Source: Dehalococcoides mccartyi (lineage in GTDB: Bacteria > Chloroflexota > Dehalococcoidia > UBA2979). Taken from it: a stretch of DNA of 64,000 nt. A program made the translations under genes and the position numbers. Location: NCBI GenBank assembly GCA_945865925.1, contig CAMBFG010000001.1, forward strand, positions 1 to 64,000. Direction: 5' to 3'. A model generated the notes under the pieces. It did not search any database. It was not told the origin of the DNA and was given only the letters and a program-made list of their open reading frames with translations. Of this stretch, positions 44,009 through 53,363 are shown piece by piece. How positions within the stretch are numbered: the stretch's first letter is position 1; the number at the start of each line of letters is the position of its first letter.

Positions 44009-44743
44009 ATGCCAGAGCGTTCCTACGGCCGTAGCCCCCGCAACGAGCGCCCCGTCACCATCGAGCCCGGCTACACCAAGCACGCCGAGGGCTCCGCGCT
44101 TATCTCGTTCGGCGACACGCGCGTGATCTGCACCGCCAGCGTGGAGCCCGGCGTCCCCGGCTGGATGCGCGGCTCCGGCAAGGGCTGGATCACCGCCGAG
44201 TACGGCATGCTCCCTCGCGCCACGCACACTCGAGGCGACCGTGAGGCCGCCCGAGGGCGTCAGAGTGGGCGCACGCAGGAGATCCAGCGGCTGATTGGCC
44301 GATCGCTACGCGCCTGCCTCGACATGGGGAAGTTGGGCGAACAGACCGTCACCCTCGACTGCGACGTCATCCAGGCCGACGGCGGGACGCGCACCGCGAG
44401 CGTGACCGGCGCCTGGGTCGCCCTCGCGATTGCCGTGGAGCGCCTCCAGAAGGCGGGTGGCATGCCGACTTCGCCGATCACGGCGCAGATCGCCGCGCTC
44501 TCCGTCGGCATGCACGACGGCGCGCCGCTCCTCGACCTCGATTACCTCGAAGACTCCTCGGCGGAGGTTGACTTCAATGTGGTGATGCTCTCCACCGGGC
44601 GGCTCGTCGAGGTGCAGGGCACCGGCGAGGGCGGCACCTTCTCGCGGCAGGAGATGGGCGGCCTCGTCGACCTCGCCTGCGAGGGCATCGAGCGGCTATT
44701 CGTGGCCCAGAAGGCGGCACTCGCGGAATGGCGCGGGCGGTAG
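44009..44743 (+). CDS. rph: ribonuclease PH
   Basis: 244 aa. Starts [18 protein letters not shown], has [18 protein letters not shown], the RNase PH loop [46 protein letters not shown] with the phosphate-binding Arg residues, and the C-terminal [13 protein letters not shown]. It trims tRNA 3' ends by phosphorolysis. A -10-like TAGTCT lies at 43958. Confidence 0.97.
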   Translation: MPERSYGRSPRNERPVTIEPGYTKHAEGSALISFGDTRVICTASVEPGVPGWMRGSGKGWITAEYGMLPRATHTRGDREAARGRQSGRTQEIQRLIGRSLRACLDMGKLGEQTVTLDCDVIQADGGTRTASVTGAWVALAIAVERLQKAGGMPTSPITAQIAALSVGMHDGAPLLDLDYLEDSSAEVDFNVVMLSTGRLVEVQGTGEGGTFSRQEMGGLVDLACEGIERLFVAQKAALAEWRGR

Positions 44744-44781
44744 GCGAGTCGAACATCCGATCGATCCAATGATCAGATCAC

Positions 44782-44810
44782 TTGACGTGTTCCGGCTCCG
44801 ACCCTAGATT
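44782..44810 (+). promoter_or_regulatory. sigma-70-like promoter TTGACG-N17-TAGATT
   Basis: -35 TTGACG (44782-44787) and -10 TAGATT (44805-44810) with an ideal 17-nt spacer, ~60 nt before ATG 44878. Confidence 0.65.
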
Positions 44811-44877
44811 TGAGCCCAGCAACGCTACCGGACGTTCTCCGCTGTCTCCCCGGGCAGGCGGACGACGGGAGTGATGG

Positions 44878-45183
44878 ATGCTGTACGGCGTGTTTTGCCG
44901 CCTCGCCCGCCCGGCTGGCGAGTACCCCACCCTCCTCGGCGCCGTACAGGCGGTGAGCGTTGTCTCGTGGCCATTCCCCGAGGCGTGCTGGGTCATCGAG
45001 TCCCAGCACTCAGCCGAGGCCGTCCGTGACGCCTTCCAGGGCGCCATCGAGCCGAGCGACCTGGCCCTCGTCTTCCCGATGCAGGTCGGGCCCGCACGCT
45101 GGACCTCGCTGAAGGACTGGCGCTTCGGCCGTCAGTTCCTGCAGAGCGCCCTCGCCCGCGAACAGTCGCCCGCGCCTCGCTAG
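44878..45183 (+). CDS. hypothetical protein (101 aa)
   Basis: 101 aa with GGGAGTGATGG before the ATG and a good promoter at 44782. Soluble, with five Trp residues and the runs VSVVSWPFPEACWVIES and FPMQVGPARWTSLKDWRF. No family recognised. Its stop is 7 nt from the stop of the converging comEC. Confidence 0.6.
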   Translation: MLYGVFCRLARPAGEYPTLLGAVQAVSVVSWPFPEACWVIESQHSAEAVRDAFQGAIEPSDLALVFPMQVGPARWTSLKDWRFGRQFLQSALAREQSPAPR

Positions 45184-45189
45184 CCCCGC

Positions 45190-47511
45190 CTACCTCGCCG
45201 TCCGCACCCACAACCGCGTCCCGTCGGTCGCGAGTGTGACCGTGCCTGCGAGGTCGGTGCGCAGCAGCCGTGAACCCTCGTACCGCGCGAGCACCTCGGC
45301 GACCGGGTGGCCGTACGGGTTCCGCGCTCCCACCGAGACGACCGCGACCGCTGGCGACACCGCTCGCGTGAACGGCACGCTGGACGAGGTCTTCGAGCCG
45401 TGGTGCGGCACCACCTCGACGTCCGCGCGGAGCGGCCACCCGGACGCCACCAGCCACGCCTCCCCGGCCGCCTCGATGTCCGCCGTCAGCAGGACGCGTC
45501 GTGTCCCAGACTCCGCGATGAGTACCAGCGAGCGGTCGTTCTCGGACGCGACTTTCGAGGTCTCCGGGGGTGGACTGAGGACTGTCATCCGCCACGTCCC
45601 CACGGCGATGCGGTCGCCGATATCGAGGGGGTCGCCCTCGACCTTGCGGTCGCGCAGCGTCTCCTCGCTCCCCAGCACTCGACCCACCTCGTACCGCTCC
45701 CGTAGCGAGGCGAGGCCGCCGGCGTGATCCGCGTCGGCGTGCGTGAGCACGACCGTGTCGATGCGCCTCGGTGCCCCAGCAGCATCGAGGGCGCGCACGA
45801 CCGCTCCGTCCGGCGGCCCCGTGTCGACCAACAGCGTCGCGCCCTGCGAACGGACGAGGACGGCGAGCCCCTGGCCGACATCGAGCACCACAACCTCGTC
45901 GAGGGCCTGTGCCGGTGCGAGCGCGGCGCCCCAGACCGCGACGACGATCGCCGCGAGCGCGATCGTGCGGGCGAGGCCTGCGGGTGAGCCGCTCGGTGCG
46001 AGCGCTGGCGTTGCGCGCCGTCCCAGGTGTGCAAGCAGCGCCGTTACGGCGGCCAGCGCGACATACCACGCGAGTCCCGCCGATTGCGGCCACGCCCCAC
46101 CCGCCTGCGTACCAGGAAGTCCCGCGAGTGCATGCACGGCGTCCAGGAACGCTTCCGGAGCCGCGCGCCCAGCGACACGCAGCACTTCAGCGGCTGGTGC
46201 CCACCAGCCGAGGGCCGCAGCGAATGCCGTCACGAGCAGCGCCGCCTCGTACAGCGGCGCGACGAGCACGTTCGCCAGGATCGACCACGGCGTGAACCGC
46301 TCGAACACAGCTACCTGCACGGGGAGGACGCAGGCTGCTGCGCCCGCTGCGGTCGCGACCGTCTCCGCGAGTGCGCCTCGCAAGCCTTCGCCCGGCCAGC
46401 GGAGCAGCGCGAGGAGTGCGTCCCGCAACGCGGGTGCGACGACGAGGACGCCCGCCGTCGCACTGGCGGAGAGCAGGAACGACACGTCGGTAGCCCTCGG
46501 CGGATCGAGCGTAACCATCAGCGCCGCGGCGAGCAGCAGCCAGAGCCACCCCGGCGTGCGCCGCCCGAGCGCGCCCGCAACCGCAATCCCCGCCGCCATC
46601 AGCGCTGCCCGCACGACCGGTGGGTCCCCACCGACGACCACGACGTACGCCGGCAGCAGCAGGAGCAGCAGCAGCGATGCACGTCGCCTCGGCAAGAAGA
46701 GCGTCAGCAGCGGGAGCAGCACGCCGAGGGTGATCGCCACGTTCTGTCCGGAGACCACCACGAGGTGCGTCGTACCGGTCGCACGAAGGTCAGCGGCCAC
46801 ATCGGACGGCAGTGCCGAGCGCTCGCCCACGAGGATGCCAGTCGCGAGTGCTGAAGCCGGCTCTGGTAGTGCTGCCTCGATGTTCGCGACTGTGTGCCGT
46901 CGCACCTCACGCAGCGCCAGGCGCCAGCGCGGCCATCCGTCTCCCAGCACCTCGACGCGCTGTGGGTAGGCGACCGTCGCGACGATGCCGCGCGAACGCA
47001 GATATCCCGCGTAGTCAAATCCATCGAGGTGCGGCGGCGGCTCCACCTTGCCGTTGATACGCACCCGCTCACCGGCGCGAATCGGCTCCGTCGGTGCCAG
47101 CATCGTCACGCGCAAACCGCCGCTCGTCGGCGTGCCATCTGCCGCTTCGACATCGAGGTCGATCCGCGCGAGTGCGCCCCGGACGCTAGCGTCTTCGCGT
47201 GCGGTGCCCTCGATGATGTGGGTGCCGCGGAGGGTGGCGACCGGTGGCGGTGCGGCCGCCTCGTGCGCTTGCCAGCGTGCATGGCCGGCGCCCGCAAGCG
47301 CGACCGCGGCCAGCAAGATGGCGGGCGAGGCGGGCGCGAGCCGTCCGAGGATCGCTGCAGCCGCCAGCATGCCGCCAACGACGACGGTGAGCCACCACGC
47401 GCCGCCGAGCAGCACGCCCGCACCGGTCCCGACGAGGTACGCACCGCCGAGGATCGCCAGTGGTGGCAGCAGCGGCCCCGCCGGGCCTCGGCGTCTCGCG
47501 GTCAGGTTCAC
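45190..47511 (-). CDS. comEC: ComEC/Rec2-type DNA uptake channel protein
   Basis: 773 aa from GTG 47511. N-terminal TMs, the soluble OB-like DUF4131 part, a competence domain with ~8-10 TMs (~230-520), and a C-terminal metallo-beta-lactamase domain: VLTHADADHAGGL and EVVPHHGSKTSSS. It forms the inner-membrane channel for single-stranded DNA in transformation, and the hydrolase domain is thought to degrade the other strand. Start overlaps the comEA stop (GTGA). Confidence 0.95.
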   Translation of the reverse strand: MNLTARRRGPAGPLLPPLAILGGAYLVGTGAGVLLGGAWWLTVVVGGMLAAAAILGRLAPASPAILLAAVALAGAGHARWQAHEAAAPPPVATLRGTHIIEGTAREDASVRGALARIDLDVEAADGTPTSGGLRVTMLAPTEPIRAGERVRINGKVEPPPHLDGFDYAGYLRSRGIVATVAYPQRVEVLGDGWPRWRLALREVRRHTVANIEAALPEPASALATGILVGERSALPSDVAADLRATGTTHLVVVSGQNVAITLGVLLPLLTLFLPRRRASLLLLLLLPAYVVVVGGDPPVVRAALMAAGIAVAGALGRRTPGWLWLLLAAALMVTLDPPRATDVSFLLSASATAGVLVVAPALRDALLALLRWPGEGLRGALAETVATAAGAAACVLPVQVAVFERFTPWSILANVLVAPLYEAALLVTAFAAALGWWAPAAEVLRVAGRAAPEAFLDAVHALAGLPGTQAGGAWPQSAGLAWYVALAAVTALLAHLGRRATPALAPSGSPAGLARTIALAAIVVAVWGAALAPAQALDEVVVLDVGQGLAVLVRSQGATLLVDTGPPDGAVVRALDAAGAPRRIDTVVLTHADADHAGGLASLRERYEVGRVLGSEETLRDRKVEGDPLDIGDRIAVGTWRMTVLSPPPETSKVASENDRSLVLIAESGTRRVLLTADIEAAGEAWLVASGWPLRADVEVVPHHGSKTSSSVPFTRAVSPAVAVVSVGARNPYGHPVAEVLARYEGSRLLRTDLAGTVTLATDGTRLWVRTAR

Positions 47512-48038
47512 TGAGTGGCGGTCACGAGGTTACGGACTGCCTCGTACGCCTTCGCGGAGAGCAGGCGGCGCGTGACGAGGTCGTCGCTGTTGCGGAACGG
47601 CGAGCCGGAGCGTGACTCGATGATCTTGTCGGCGGCGACTTCGCCGACCTCGGGGAGCGCGATCAACTGCGCCCTGGTTGCGCGGTTGAGGTCGAGGAGT
47701 GTGGTGGCGCCAGCGCCCTTCTTCGGGACGACGATCCGCTCCTCGTCCTCGATGCGGCGTGCGAGGTTGACCGCGTCCAGGTCTCCCTCCGGGAGCACGC
47801 CGCCAGCCTGCGTGACCGCATCGGCGACGCGCGCACCTCGAGGCAGGGTTACGAGGCCGGGTGCCACAACCGCGCCGCCGATATGCGCCGTCACGCGGTC
47901 GATAGCGGCGGGCGGATCCACGCGCTCGACTTCGACGCCTGGTGCGGGTGCGTCACGCGTCGCGAGGACGCCGAGGCCTGCCACGGCGGTGAGCGCGAGG
48001 GTGGTGTCCAGGAGGAGACGGGTGCCGGGGCGGCGCAT
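47508..48038 (-). CDS. comEA: ComEA-type DNA-binding competence protein
   Basis: 176 aa from ATG 48038; the open frame further up has no ribosome site and overlaps argF. Signal anchor ~9-28 (LDTTLALTAVAGLGVLAT), an SLBB domain (~52-105, TAHIGGAVVAPGLVTLPRG) and two helix-hairpin-helix motifs at the end (LDLNRATRAQLIALPEVGEVAADKII). It binds incoming DNA outside the membrane and feeds ComEC, encoded next and overlapping by 4 nt. Confidence 0.94.
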   Translation of the reverse strand: MRRPGTRLLLDTTLALTAVAGLGVLATRDAPAPGVEVERVDPPAAIDRVTAHIGGAVVAPGLVTLPRGARVADAVTQAGGVLPEGDLDAVNLARRIEDEERIVVPKKGAGATTLLDLNRATRAQLIALPEVGEVAADKIIESRSGSPFRNSDDLVTRRLLSAKAYEAVRNLVTATQ

Positions 48039-48125
48039 GGGTGCCTCGGAAGGGTGCGGGCTAGGGTCGGCGGGATGGTAGCGGGCGTCGGGAAATCTGC
48101 GGTTTCCGCTACATAAGTCGGCGGC

Positions 48126-48131
48126 TATACT
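48126..48131 (+). promoter_or_regulatory. -10 hexamer TATACT of argF
   Basis: TATACT at 48126-48131, about 80 nt before the argF ATG; no clear -35. Confidence 0.35.
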
Positions 48132-48213
48132 TTCGCTTCGTGGCCGCCGCGCCGAACGGCGTCCCCGATCGTCCGATGTGGCTCGGACGAGAGCAGTTTC
48201 CGGAGCCTTCCCC

Positions 48214-49131
48214 ATGCTGGGCCGCGACTTTCTGTCGGTACTCGACCTATCCCCCGCGGAACTCGAGGGTGTCCTCGATCTCGCCCTCGGGATGAAGCGT
48301 GACGGGCCGGGGGCGCGTTCGCTGCGCGGGCAGACGCTGGCGCTGATCTTCGAGAAGCCGTCCCTGCGTACGCGTACCTCGTTCGAGATGGCGATGCACC
48401 GCCTGGGCGGGCACGCGATCTACCTCAACGCCCACGAAGTGCAGATGGGGGAGCGCGAGCCAGTCAAGGACGTGGCGCGCGTGCTCTCCCGCATGGTGCA
48501 GGCGATCGCCGCGCGGACCTACGCGCACCAGACGGTCGTCGACCTCGCCGAGTGGGCGAGCGTACCCGTCGTGAACGCGCTGTCCGACGAGGAACATCCC
48601 TGTCAGGCGCTCGCTGACCTCCTGACGCTGCGGGAGCGGTTCGGGAACCTCGGTGGGGTGCGCCTCGCGTATGTCGGCGAGGGGAACAATGTCGCGCGCT
48701 CGCTGGCGTACGCCTGCAAGATGACGGGCGCCCACCTCGTGGTGGCGTCGCCGCATGGCTACGAACTGCCGCCCGAGGTGCTTGCGCGGGTCGAGGCGCT
48801 GCCGGGCGAGGGCCGCGTGACGCAGGTGTTCGACCCGCACGAGGGCGTGCGAGGCGCCGCCGCCGTCTACACCGACGTGTGGGCCTCGATGGGCTTCGAG
48901 CACGAGATTGCCCAGCGCCGTGAGGACTTCCGAGGCTTCCAGGTGGACGCCGCACTGATGGCCTCCGCACCTTCGGACGCGATTGTGATGCACGACCTGC
49001 CGGCCCACCGCGGCGAGGAGATCACCGACGAAGTGATCGAGTCACCTCGGTCGGTGGTGTTTGAGCAGGCGGAGAACCGGATGCACGCCCAGCAGGCGGT
49101 GCTGGCGCTGATGCTCGGGGCGGCGCTGTAG
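48214..49131 (+). CDS. argF: ornithine carbamoyltransferase
   Basis: 305 aa from ATG 48214 with CGGAG upstream (12 codons after the first in-frame start). Carbamoyl-phosphate site KPSLRTRTSFE, HPCQALADLLT, GEGNNVARSL, DVWASMG and C-terminal ENRMHAQQAVL. The ornithine loop reads HDLPAHRG at 260-267, where most enzymes have HCLP: Cys is Asp. Makes citrulline from ornithine. It may well be a normal variant; a related transcarbamylase is the alternative. Confidence 0.9.
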   Translation: MLGRDFLSVLDLSPAELEGVLDLALGMKRDGPGARSLRGQTLALIFEKPSLRTRTSFEMAMHRLGGHAIYLNAHEVQMGEREPVKDVARVLSRMVQAIAARTYAHQTVVDLAEWASVPVVNALSDEEHPCQALADLLTLRERFGNLGGVRLAYVGEGNNVARSLAYACKMTGAHLVVASPHGYELPPEVLARVEALPGEGRVTQVFDPHEGVRGAAAVYTDVWASMGFEHEIAQRREDFRGFQVDAALMASAPSDAIVMHDLPAHRGEEITDEVIESPRSVVFEQAENRMHAQQAVLALMLGAAL

Positions 49132-49240
49132 CGCGGATCCGCCTCACCAGGCGGTGCGTTCCGGATCTGCTGAGTGCGGTAGCCTCCGACGTGTGACGAG
49201 GCAGGATGGGTGCGCGCTCGGCGCGCCCGAGGGGTAACGA

Positions 49241-50056
49241 ATGCCGGACATTCCCGCTGGGCTGCGCGACGCTGTCGCCCGGTTCGACGCATCGGCCGTC
49301 GTCGACATCGTGATCGTGACGGTCTCGATCTACTGGTTGTTGCTCCTCGTGCGCGGCACCACGGCGATGACGGTGCTCCGAGGCGTGGGCGTCCTGCTGT
49401 TGAGCGCGTTCGTGCTGAGCCGGATCTTCGACCTCACCGTCCTCAACTGGGTACTGCGGAACTCCGTCGCCGGCCTGCTCGTCGGGATGATGGTGGTGTT
49501 CCAACCGGAGATCCGGCGCGCCCTCGAACGCCTCGGTCGTACCGGGTTGCGGACGGCGATGCGCCGGGCGGAGCGCGCGGGCGCGATCAATACCGTCGTG
49601 CGCGCCTCAACAGCCTTCGCGAAGCAGAGCCTTGGGGCGCTGATCGTGCTCGAGCGCGAAACGGGGCTGAAGGAGGTCATCGACACCGGCGTGCCCGTGG
49701 GCGCGACGCTGTCCGTCGAACTGCTCTCCAGCATCTTTCCGGAGCAGTCACCCCTCCACGACGGCGCGGTCGTCGTCCGGGGGGACCTCATTGTTGCTGC
49801 GGGATGCACCCTCCCGCTATCCGAGGCGCCGCTCCCCGGCGAGTTTGGCATGCGCCACCGCGCCGCCGTCGGCCTGACGGAGCGCACCGACGCGATCGTG
49901 ATCGTGGTGTCCGAGGAGCGTGGCGAAATCGCCGTCGCCTCGAACGGGCGCATGGTCACCGGGCTTGACGAGGTGCGGCTGACGCGCCAGTTGCAGCGGC
50001 TGTTCGACCTCGACCCTGACATGGTCGCGGAAGCCGAGCGGGCGGCTGCCTCGTGA
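49241..50056 (+). CDS. cdaA: diadenylate cyclase (c-di-AMP synthase)
   Basis: 271 aa. Two to three TMs in ~18-85, then a DAC domain with active-site HDGAVV (Asp174-Gly175-Ala176) and RHRAAVGL (Arg205-His206-Arg207). It makes c-di-AMP at the membrane from two ATP. It is the first gene of an overlapping run with ybbR, der, plsY, and the order cdaA-ybbR is the classical pair of regulator and synthase. Confidence 0.95.
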   Translation: MPDIPAGLRDAVARFDASAVVDIVIVTVSIYWLLLLVRGTTAMTVLRGVGVLLLSAFVLSRIFDLTVLNWVLRNSVAGLLVGMMVVFQPEIRRALERLGRTGLRTAMRRAERAGAINTVVRASTAFAKQSLGALIVLERETGLKEVIDTGVPVGATLSVELLSSIFPEQSPLHDGAVVVRGDLIVAAGCTLPLSEAPLPGEFGMRHRAAVGLTERTDAIVIVVSEERGEIAVASNGRMVTGLDEVRLTRQLQRLFDLDPDMVAEAERAAAS

Positions 50057-51330
50057 GGTTGGGCCCATTCAGCGACATGAGCCGCGGCGAGGCAATGGAG
50101 GTGGCGACGGCGACGTGGCGGCGCGCCCGTGCGTTGATGCGGAACACCCCCGGCCTGGCCGTCCTGTCGTTCATGCTGGCCATCGTGCTCTGGTACTTCG
50201 TCACTGACACGGAGAACCCGACGCTCATCGATGTCTACCCCTCGCCGATCTCCGTCGAATCGGTAAACGTGACCGAGGCGCTCGCGGTGGCGAACCAGTT
50301 GCCAGCCGTGCAGGTACGCATCTCCGCTCCCGCTGACCGCTGGGAGCGCCTCACGCCCGCGAACTTCCGTGCGCTCGTCGACCTCAATGGCTTCGGCGCG
50401 CGCTCACAGGAAGTCCCCGTGCGTGTGGAGGTTGAGGGTGTGCGCGGTGTGCGCGTGGTGGACGTGCAGCCTCGGACGGTGGTGGTGAACCTCGAAGACC
50501 TCGCGACGCGGCAGGTCTCAGTCGCCGCACGCGGGGTGGGGTCACCCCCGCTGGGTTACCAGATCGGCGCGATCACGCCGCAGACGGCGACCGCGCGCGT
50601 GAGCGGGCCGGAGTCGCTCGTGGCCCTCATCGACCAGGCGGTCGCCGAGGTGAACGTGACGGGCCTCACGGTGAACGTGCAGCAGAACGTCGTGCTGAAG
50701 GCCGTCGGCACCGGGGGCGCGGAGATTCGAGGCGTCCGTCTGGAGCCGACGAACGTGGCTGTGAACGTCGAGGTGATCCAGACCACGATCGTCCGTACCG
50801 TCCCGCTGGCCGTCGAGGTGGCCGGGGAACCCGATCCGGGCTACGCGGTGTCGCGTGTGGCATCGTCGCCGTCAGCGATCCAGGTTCAGGGGCCGATTGA
50901 ACTGCTTCAGCAGATCGACCGGATCCGGCTGCCAGCCGTGAGTGTGGCGGGGGCGCGTTCGGACGTCGTCCGGTCGGTGCTGATCCCGCTCCCGGCGGGC
51001 CTCTCGTACGTGGACCGCGATCGTGCGACGGTAACAGTGACGATTACCGCCGCCGCCGGGTCGCGTCGCACCACGCTCGCCATCGAACCGATCGGCGTGC
51101 CGGGTGGGCGCATCGCGCGCGTGCAGGGCTCCGGCAGTGTCGAGGTGATCCTCGAAGGGCCGCTTCCCGTCCTGAACGCCATGGTGTCGGGTGATCTGCG
51201 TGCCACGGTTGACGTGGCAGGCGCGAGTACAGGGACATTCAGTTTGCAGGTGAACGTGAAGGCGCCAGACGGCGTCTCCGTGAAGTCGGTGCAGCCCGCC
51301 ACCGTGACAGTTACGATCGGTGGCCCATGA
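50053..51330 (+). CDS. YbbR-domain protein, CdaA regulator
   Basis: 425 aa; the GTG start overlaps the cdaA stop (GTGA). One N-terminal TM (~33-52, GLAVLSFMLAIVLWYFVTD) anchors an outside chain of four YbbR-type beta domains of about 80 residues each. It corresponds to CdaR, which binds and tunes CdaA. Overlaps der (ATGA). Confidence 0.92.
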   Translation: MRLGPFSDMSRGEAMEVATATWRRARALMRNTPGLAVLSFMLAIVLWYFVTDTENPTLIDVYPSPISVESVNVTEALAVANQLPAVQVRISAPADRWERLTPANFRALVDLNGFGARSQEVPVRVEVEGVRGVRVVDVQPRTVVVNLEDLATRQVSVAARGVGSPPLGYQIGAITPQTATARVSGPESLVALIDQAVAEVNVTGLTVNVQQNVVLKAVGTGGAEIRGVRLEPTNVAVNVEVIQTTIVRTVPLAVEVAGEPDPGYAVSRVASSPSAIQVQGPIELLQQIDRIRLPAVSVAGARSDVVRSVLIPLPAGLSYVDRDRATVTVTITAAAGSRRTTLAIEPIGVPGGRIARVQGSGSVEVILEGPLPVLNAMVSGDLRATVDVAGASTGTFSLQVNVKAPDGVSVKSVQPATVTVTIGGP

Positions 51331-52676
51331 CCTCTCCAGAACCTCTGTTGCCGATCGTCGCGATCGTTGGACGCCCCAACGTCGGCAAGTCCGCGCTCTT
51401 CAACCGCCTGACGAGGCGCAACAACGCGCTGGTCGAAGACCTGCCGGGCACGACGCGTGACCGCATCTACGGCCTCGTCGAGTGGCGCGGGCGCAACCTC
51501 CGCATCGTCGACACGGGCGGCCTCGGTGACGAGGCGACCGACCCGTTCGGGACGCTGATCCGGGAGGGTGTCGCACACGCCCTCGCGGAGTCACAGGCCG
51601 TCGTGTTCGTCGTGGATGGCCAGTCCGGCCCCACGGGCGCGGACTACGAGGTCGCCGACATGCTGCGTAAGGCGAGGCAGCCGGTGCTGCTCTGCGTGAA
51701 CAAGGGCGACACCGGTGCCGCCGAGCGGAACTTCGTGGAGTTCTACGCCCTCGGCCTCGGTGAGCCGATGTCCGTCTCCGCGCTCCACGGCCGAGGCGCA
51801 GGCGATCTGCTGGACGCCGTCCTCGAACTGATCCCCGAGGCGCCCGAGGAGCCCCCCGTCGAGCCGGAGCGCGTGCGGGTGGCCATCGTTGGTCGTCCGA
51901 ACGTCGGCAAGTCCTCCATCACGAATGCCATCCTGGGCGAGAAGCGCGCGATCGTCTCGGATGTGCCAGGCACGACCCGTGACGCTATCGACACCTCCTT
52001 CGATTTCGGCGGACAGCCGATGCTGCTGGTGGACACCGCCGGAATCCGGCGCGCGGGCCGCATCGAGCGAGGCGTGGAACGCCACTCGGTGCAGCGTGCG
52101 GAGCGCGCGGTCGACCGGTCAGACGTGGTGTTCGTCGTGATCGACCAGCAGGAACTGCTGGTGGCGCAGGACACGCACATCGCCGGGTACGCCGCGACGG
52201 CGAACAAGGGCATCGTGATCCTCGTGAACAAATGGGATCTCGCGGAGGATCGGGCGGCGAAGCCCGAGGCGGCCCAGAAGGTGGACGCCAAGTACAAATT
52301 CATCCCGTGGGCCCCGGTGATCTTCACCTCGGCGGTGACGGGTGAAGGCGTACAAGATGCCCTCGAGCTGGCCGTCCACATCTCGGAGGTACGCCGCCGC
52401 CGTGTCCAGACGTCTGAGTTGAATCGGGTGCTGCACCGCGCGATGGCGGAACACGGCCCGCCGACGATCCGGCACAAGAAGTTGAAGTTGTACTTTGCGA
52501 CACAACCCGAGGTGGCCCCGCCGACCTTCGTCCTGTTCGTGAACGACCCGGCGCTCGTCCATTTCTCCTACGAGCGGTTCCTGGAAAACACCCTCCGGTC
52601 AAACTTCGACTTCGAAGGGACCGCGATCCGGGTAATATTCCGCGGTCGTGCGGAGGGTACCGAGGAGCCGTCGTGA
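51327..52676 (+). CDS. der: GTPase Der
   Basis: 449 aa. Two GTPase domains in tandem, each with GRPNVGKS (Gly15-Ser22 and ~188-195), DTGG/DTAG, and NKGD/NKWD motifs, then a KH-like C-terminal domain (~355-445). It assembles the 50S ribosomal subunit. Coupled on both sides by start-stop overlaps. Confidence 0.98.
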   Translation: MTSPEPLLPIVAIVGRPNVGKSALFNRLTRRNNALVEDLPGTTRDRIYGLVEWRGRNLRIVDTGGLGDEATDPFGTLIREGVAHALAESQAVVFVVDGQSGPTGADYEVADMLRKARQPVLLCVNKGDTGAAERNFVEFYALGLGEPMSVSALHGRGAGDLLDAVLELIPEAPEEPPVEPERVRVAIVGRPNVGKSSITNAILGEKRAIVSDVPGTTRDAIDTSFDFGGQPMLLVDTAGIRRAGRIERGVERHSVQRAERAVDRSDVVFVVIDQQELLVAQDTHIAGYAATANKGIVILVNKWDLAEDRAAKPEAAQKVDAKYKFIPWAPVIFTSAVTGEGVQDALELAVHISEVRRRRVQTSELNRVLHRAMAEHGPPTIRHKKLKLYFATQPEVAPPTFVLFVNDPALVHFSYERFLENTLRSNFDFEGTAIRVIFRGRAEGTEEPS

Positions 52677-53311
52677 ACATGCCCGTGGCCGCTGCGCTCG
52701 GAGCCCTGGCGGGGTATGTCATCGGTGGTATCCCCTTCGGACTGATCGTCGGGCGGCTGGCTGGCGTCCGCGATGTCCGCGAGTACGGTTCCGGCAAGAT
52801 CGGGTTCACGAATTCGCTTCGTACCCTCGGCATGAAGTGGGCGATGCTCGTCGTCGCCGGCGACATCACGAAGGGTGTCGCGGCCGTCCTCGTTGGGCGG
52901 CTGCTGCTGGACGAGCCGTGGGCGGCGGCGCTCGCCGGCATCGCTGCCGTGCTGGGGCACATCTACCCCGTCTACGCCGGTTTCCGAGGCGGGCGTGGCG
53001 TGTCGACGGCGTTCGGTGCGTTCCTCGCGGTGAGTTGGCCCGCGGCGCTCGCGGTCGTCACGTTCTCACTGATCGTGCTGTACCTCTTCCGCTACGCCTC
53101 GTTGATGTCCGTCGTCGGCGTATTCGTCGGCTTTGTCGTGGTCATTGCGCTCGTGGCGACGGGTGACCTCGCGAATCCGTACGCCGTCTTCGCCATCGGC
53201 ACGATGCTTGCCGTTGAGATCAGCCACCGAGGCAACATCCGGCGCCTGCTGGCCGGCACCGAGCCGAAACTCGGCCAGGGCGGCACTCGACGCGCCCCGG
53301 GCGCTTCCTAG
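52673..53311 (+). CDS. plsY: acyl-phosphate:glycerol-3-phosphate acyltransferase
   Basis: 212 aa, five to six TMs. Motif 1 SGKIGFTNSLRTLG, motif 2 HIYPVYAGFRGGRGVSTAFGA and motif 3 NIRRLLAGTEPK region match PlsY. Motif 1 usually begins G(S)GNxGATN; here it is GSGKIGFTN. It starts phosphatidate synthesis. gpsA, which makes its substrate, follows 52 nt later. GTG start overlaps der by 4 nt. Confidence 0.94.
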   Translation: MNMPVAAALGALAGYVIGGIPFGLIVGRLAGVRDVREYGSGKIGFTNSLRTLGMKWAMLVVAGDITKGVAAVLVGRLLLDEPWAAALAGIAAVLGHIYPVYAGFRGGRGVSTAFGAFLAVSWPAALAVVTFSLIVLYLFRYASLMSVVGVFVGFVVVIALVATGDLANPYAVFAIGTMLAVEISHRGNIRRLLAGTEPKLGQGGTRRAPGAS

Positions 53312-53351
53312 CGCCACTGCGCCGACTCGCGCGCCCACCACCGAGGCGCGC

Positions 53352-53357
53352 TATAAC
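53352..53357 (+). promoter_or_regulatory. -10 hexamer TATAAC, leaderless start of gpsA
   Basis: TATAAC ends 6 nt before the gpsA ATG at 53364. Confidence 0.45.
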
Positions 53358-53363
53358 CGCCGC

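Noticed and set aside
45190-48038. Frames opposite comEC and comEA up to 408 codons
   Set aside because: Shadow frames; comEC and comEA have complete domains and a coupled start-stop.
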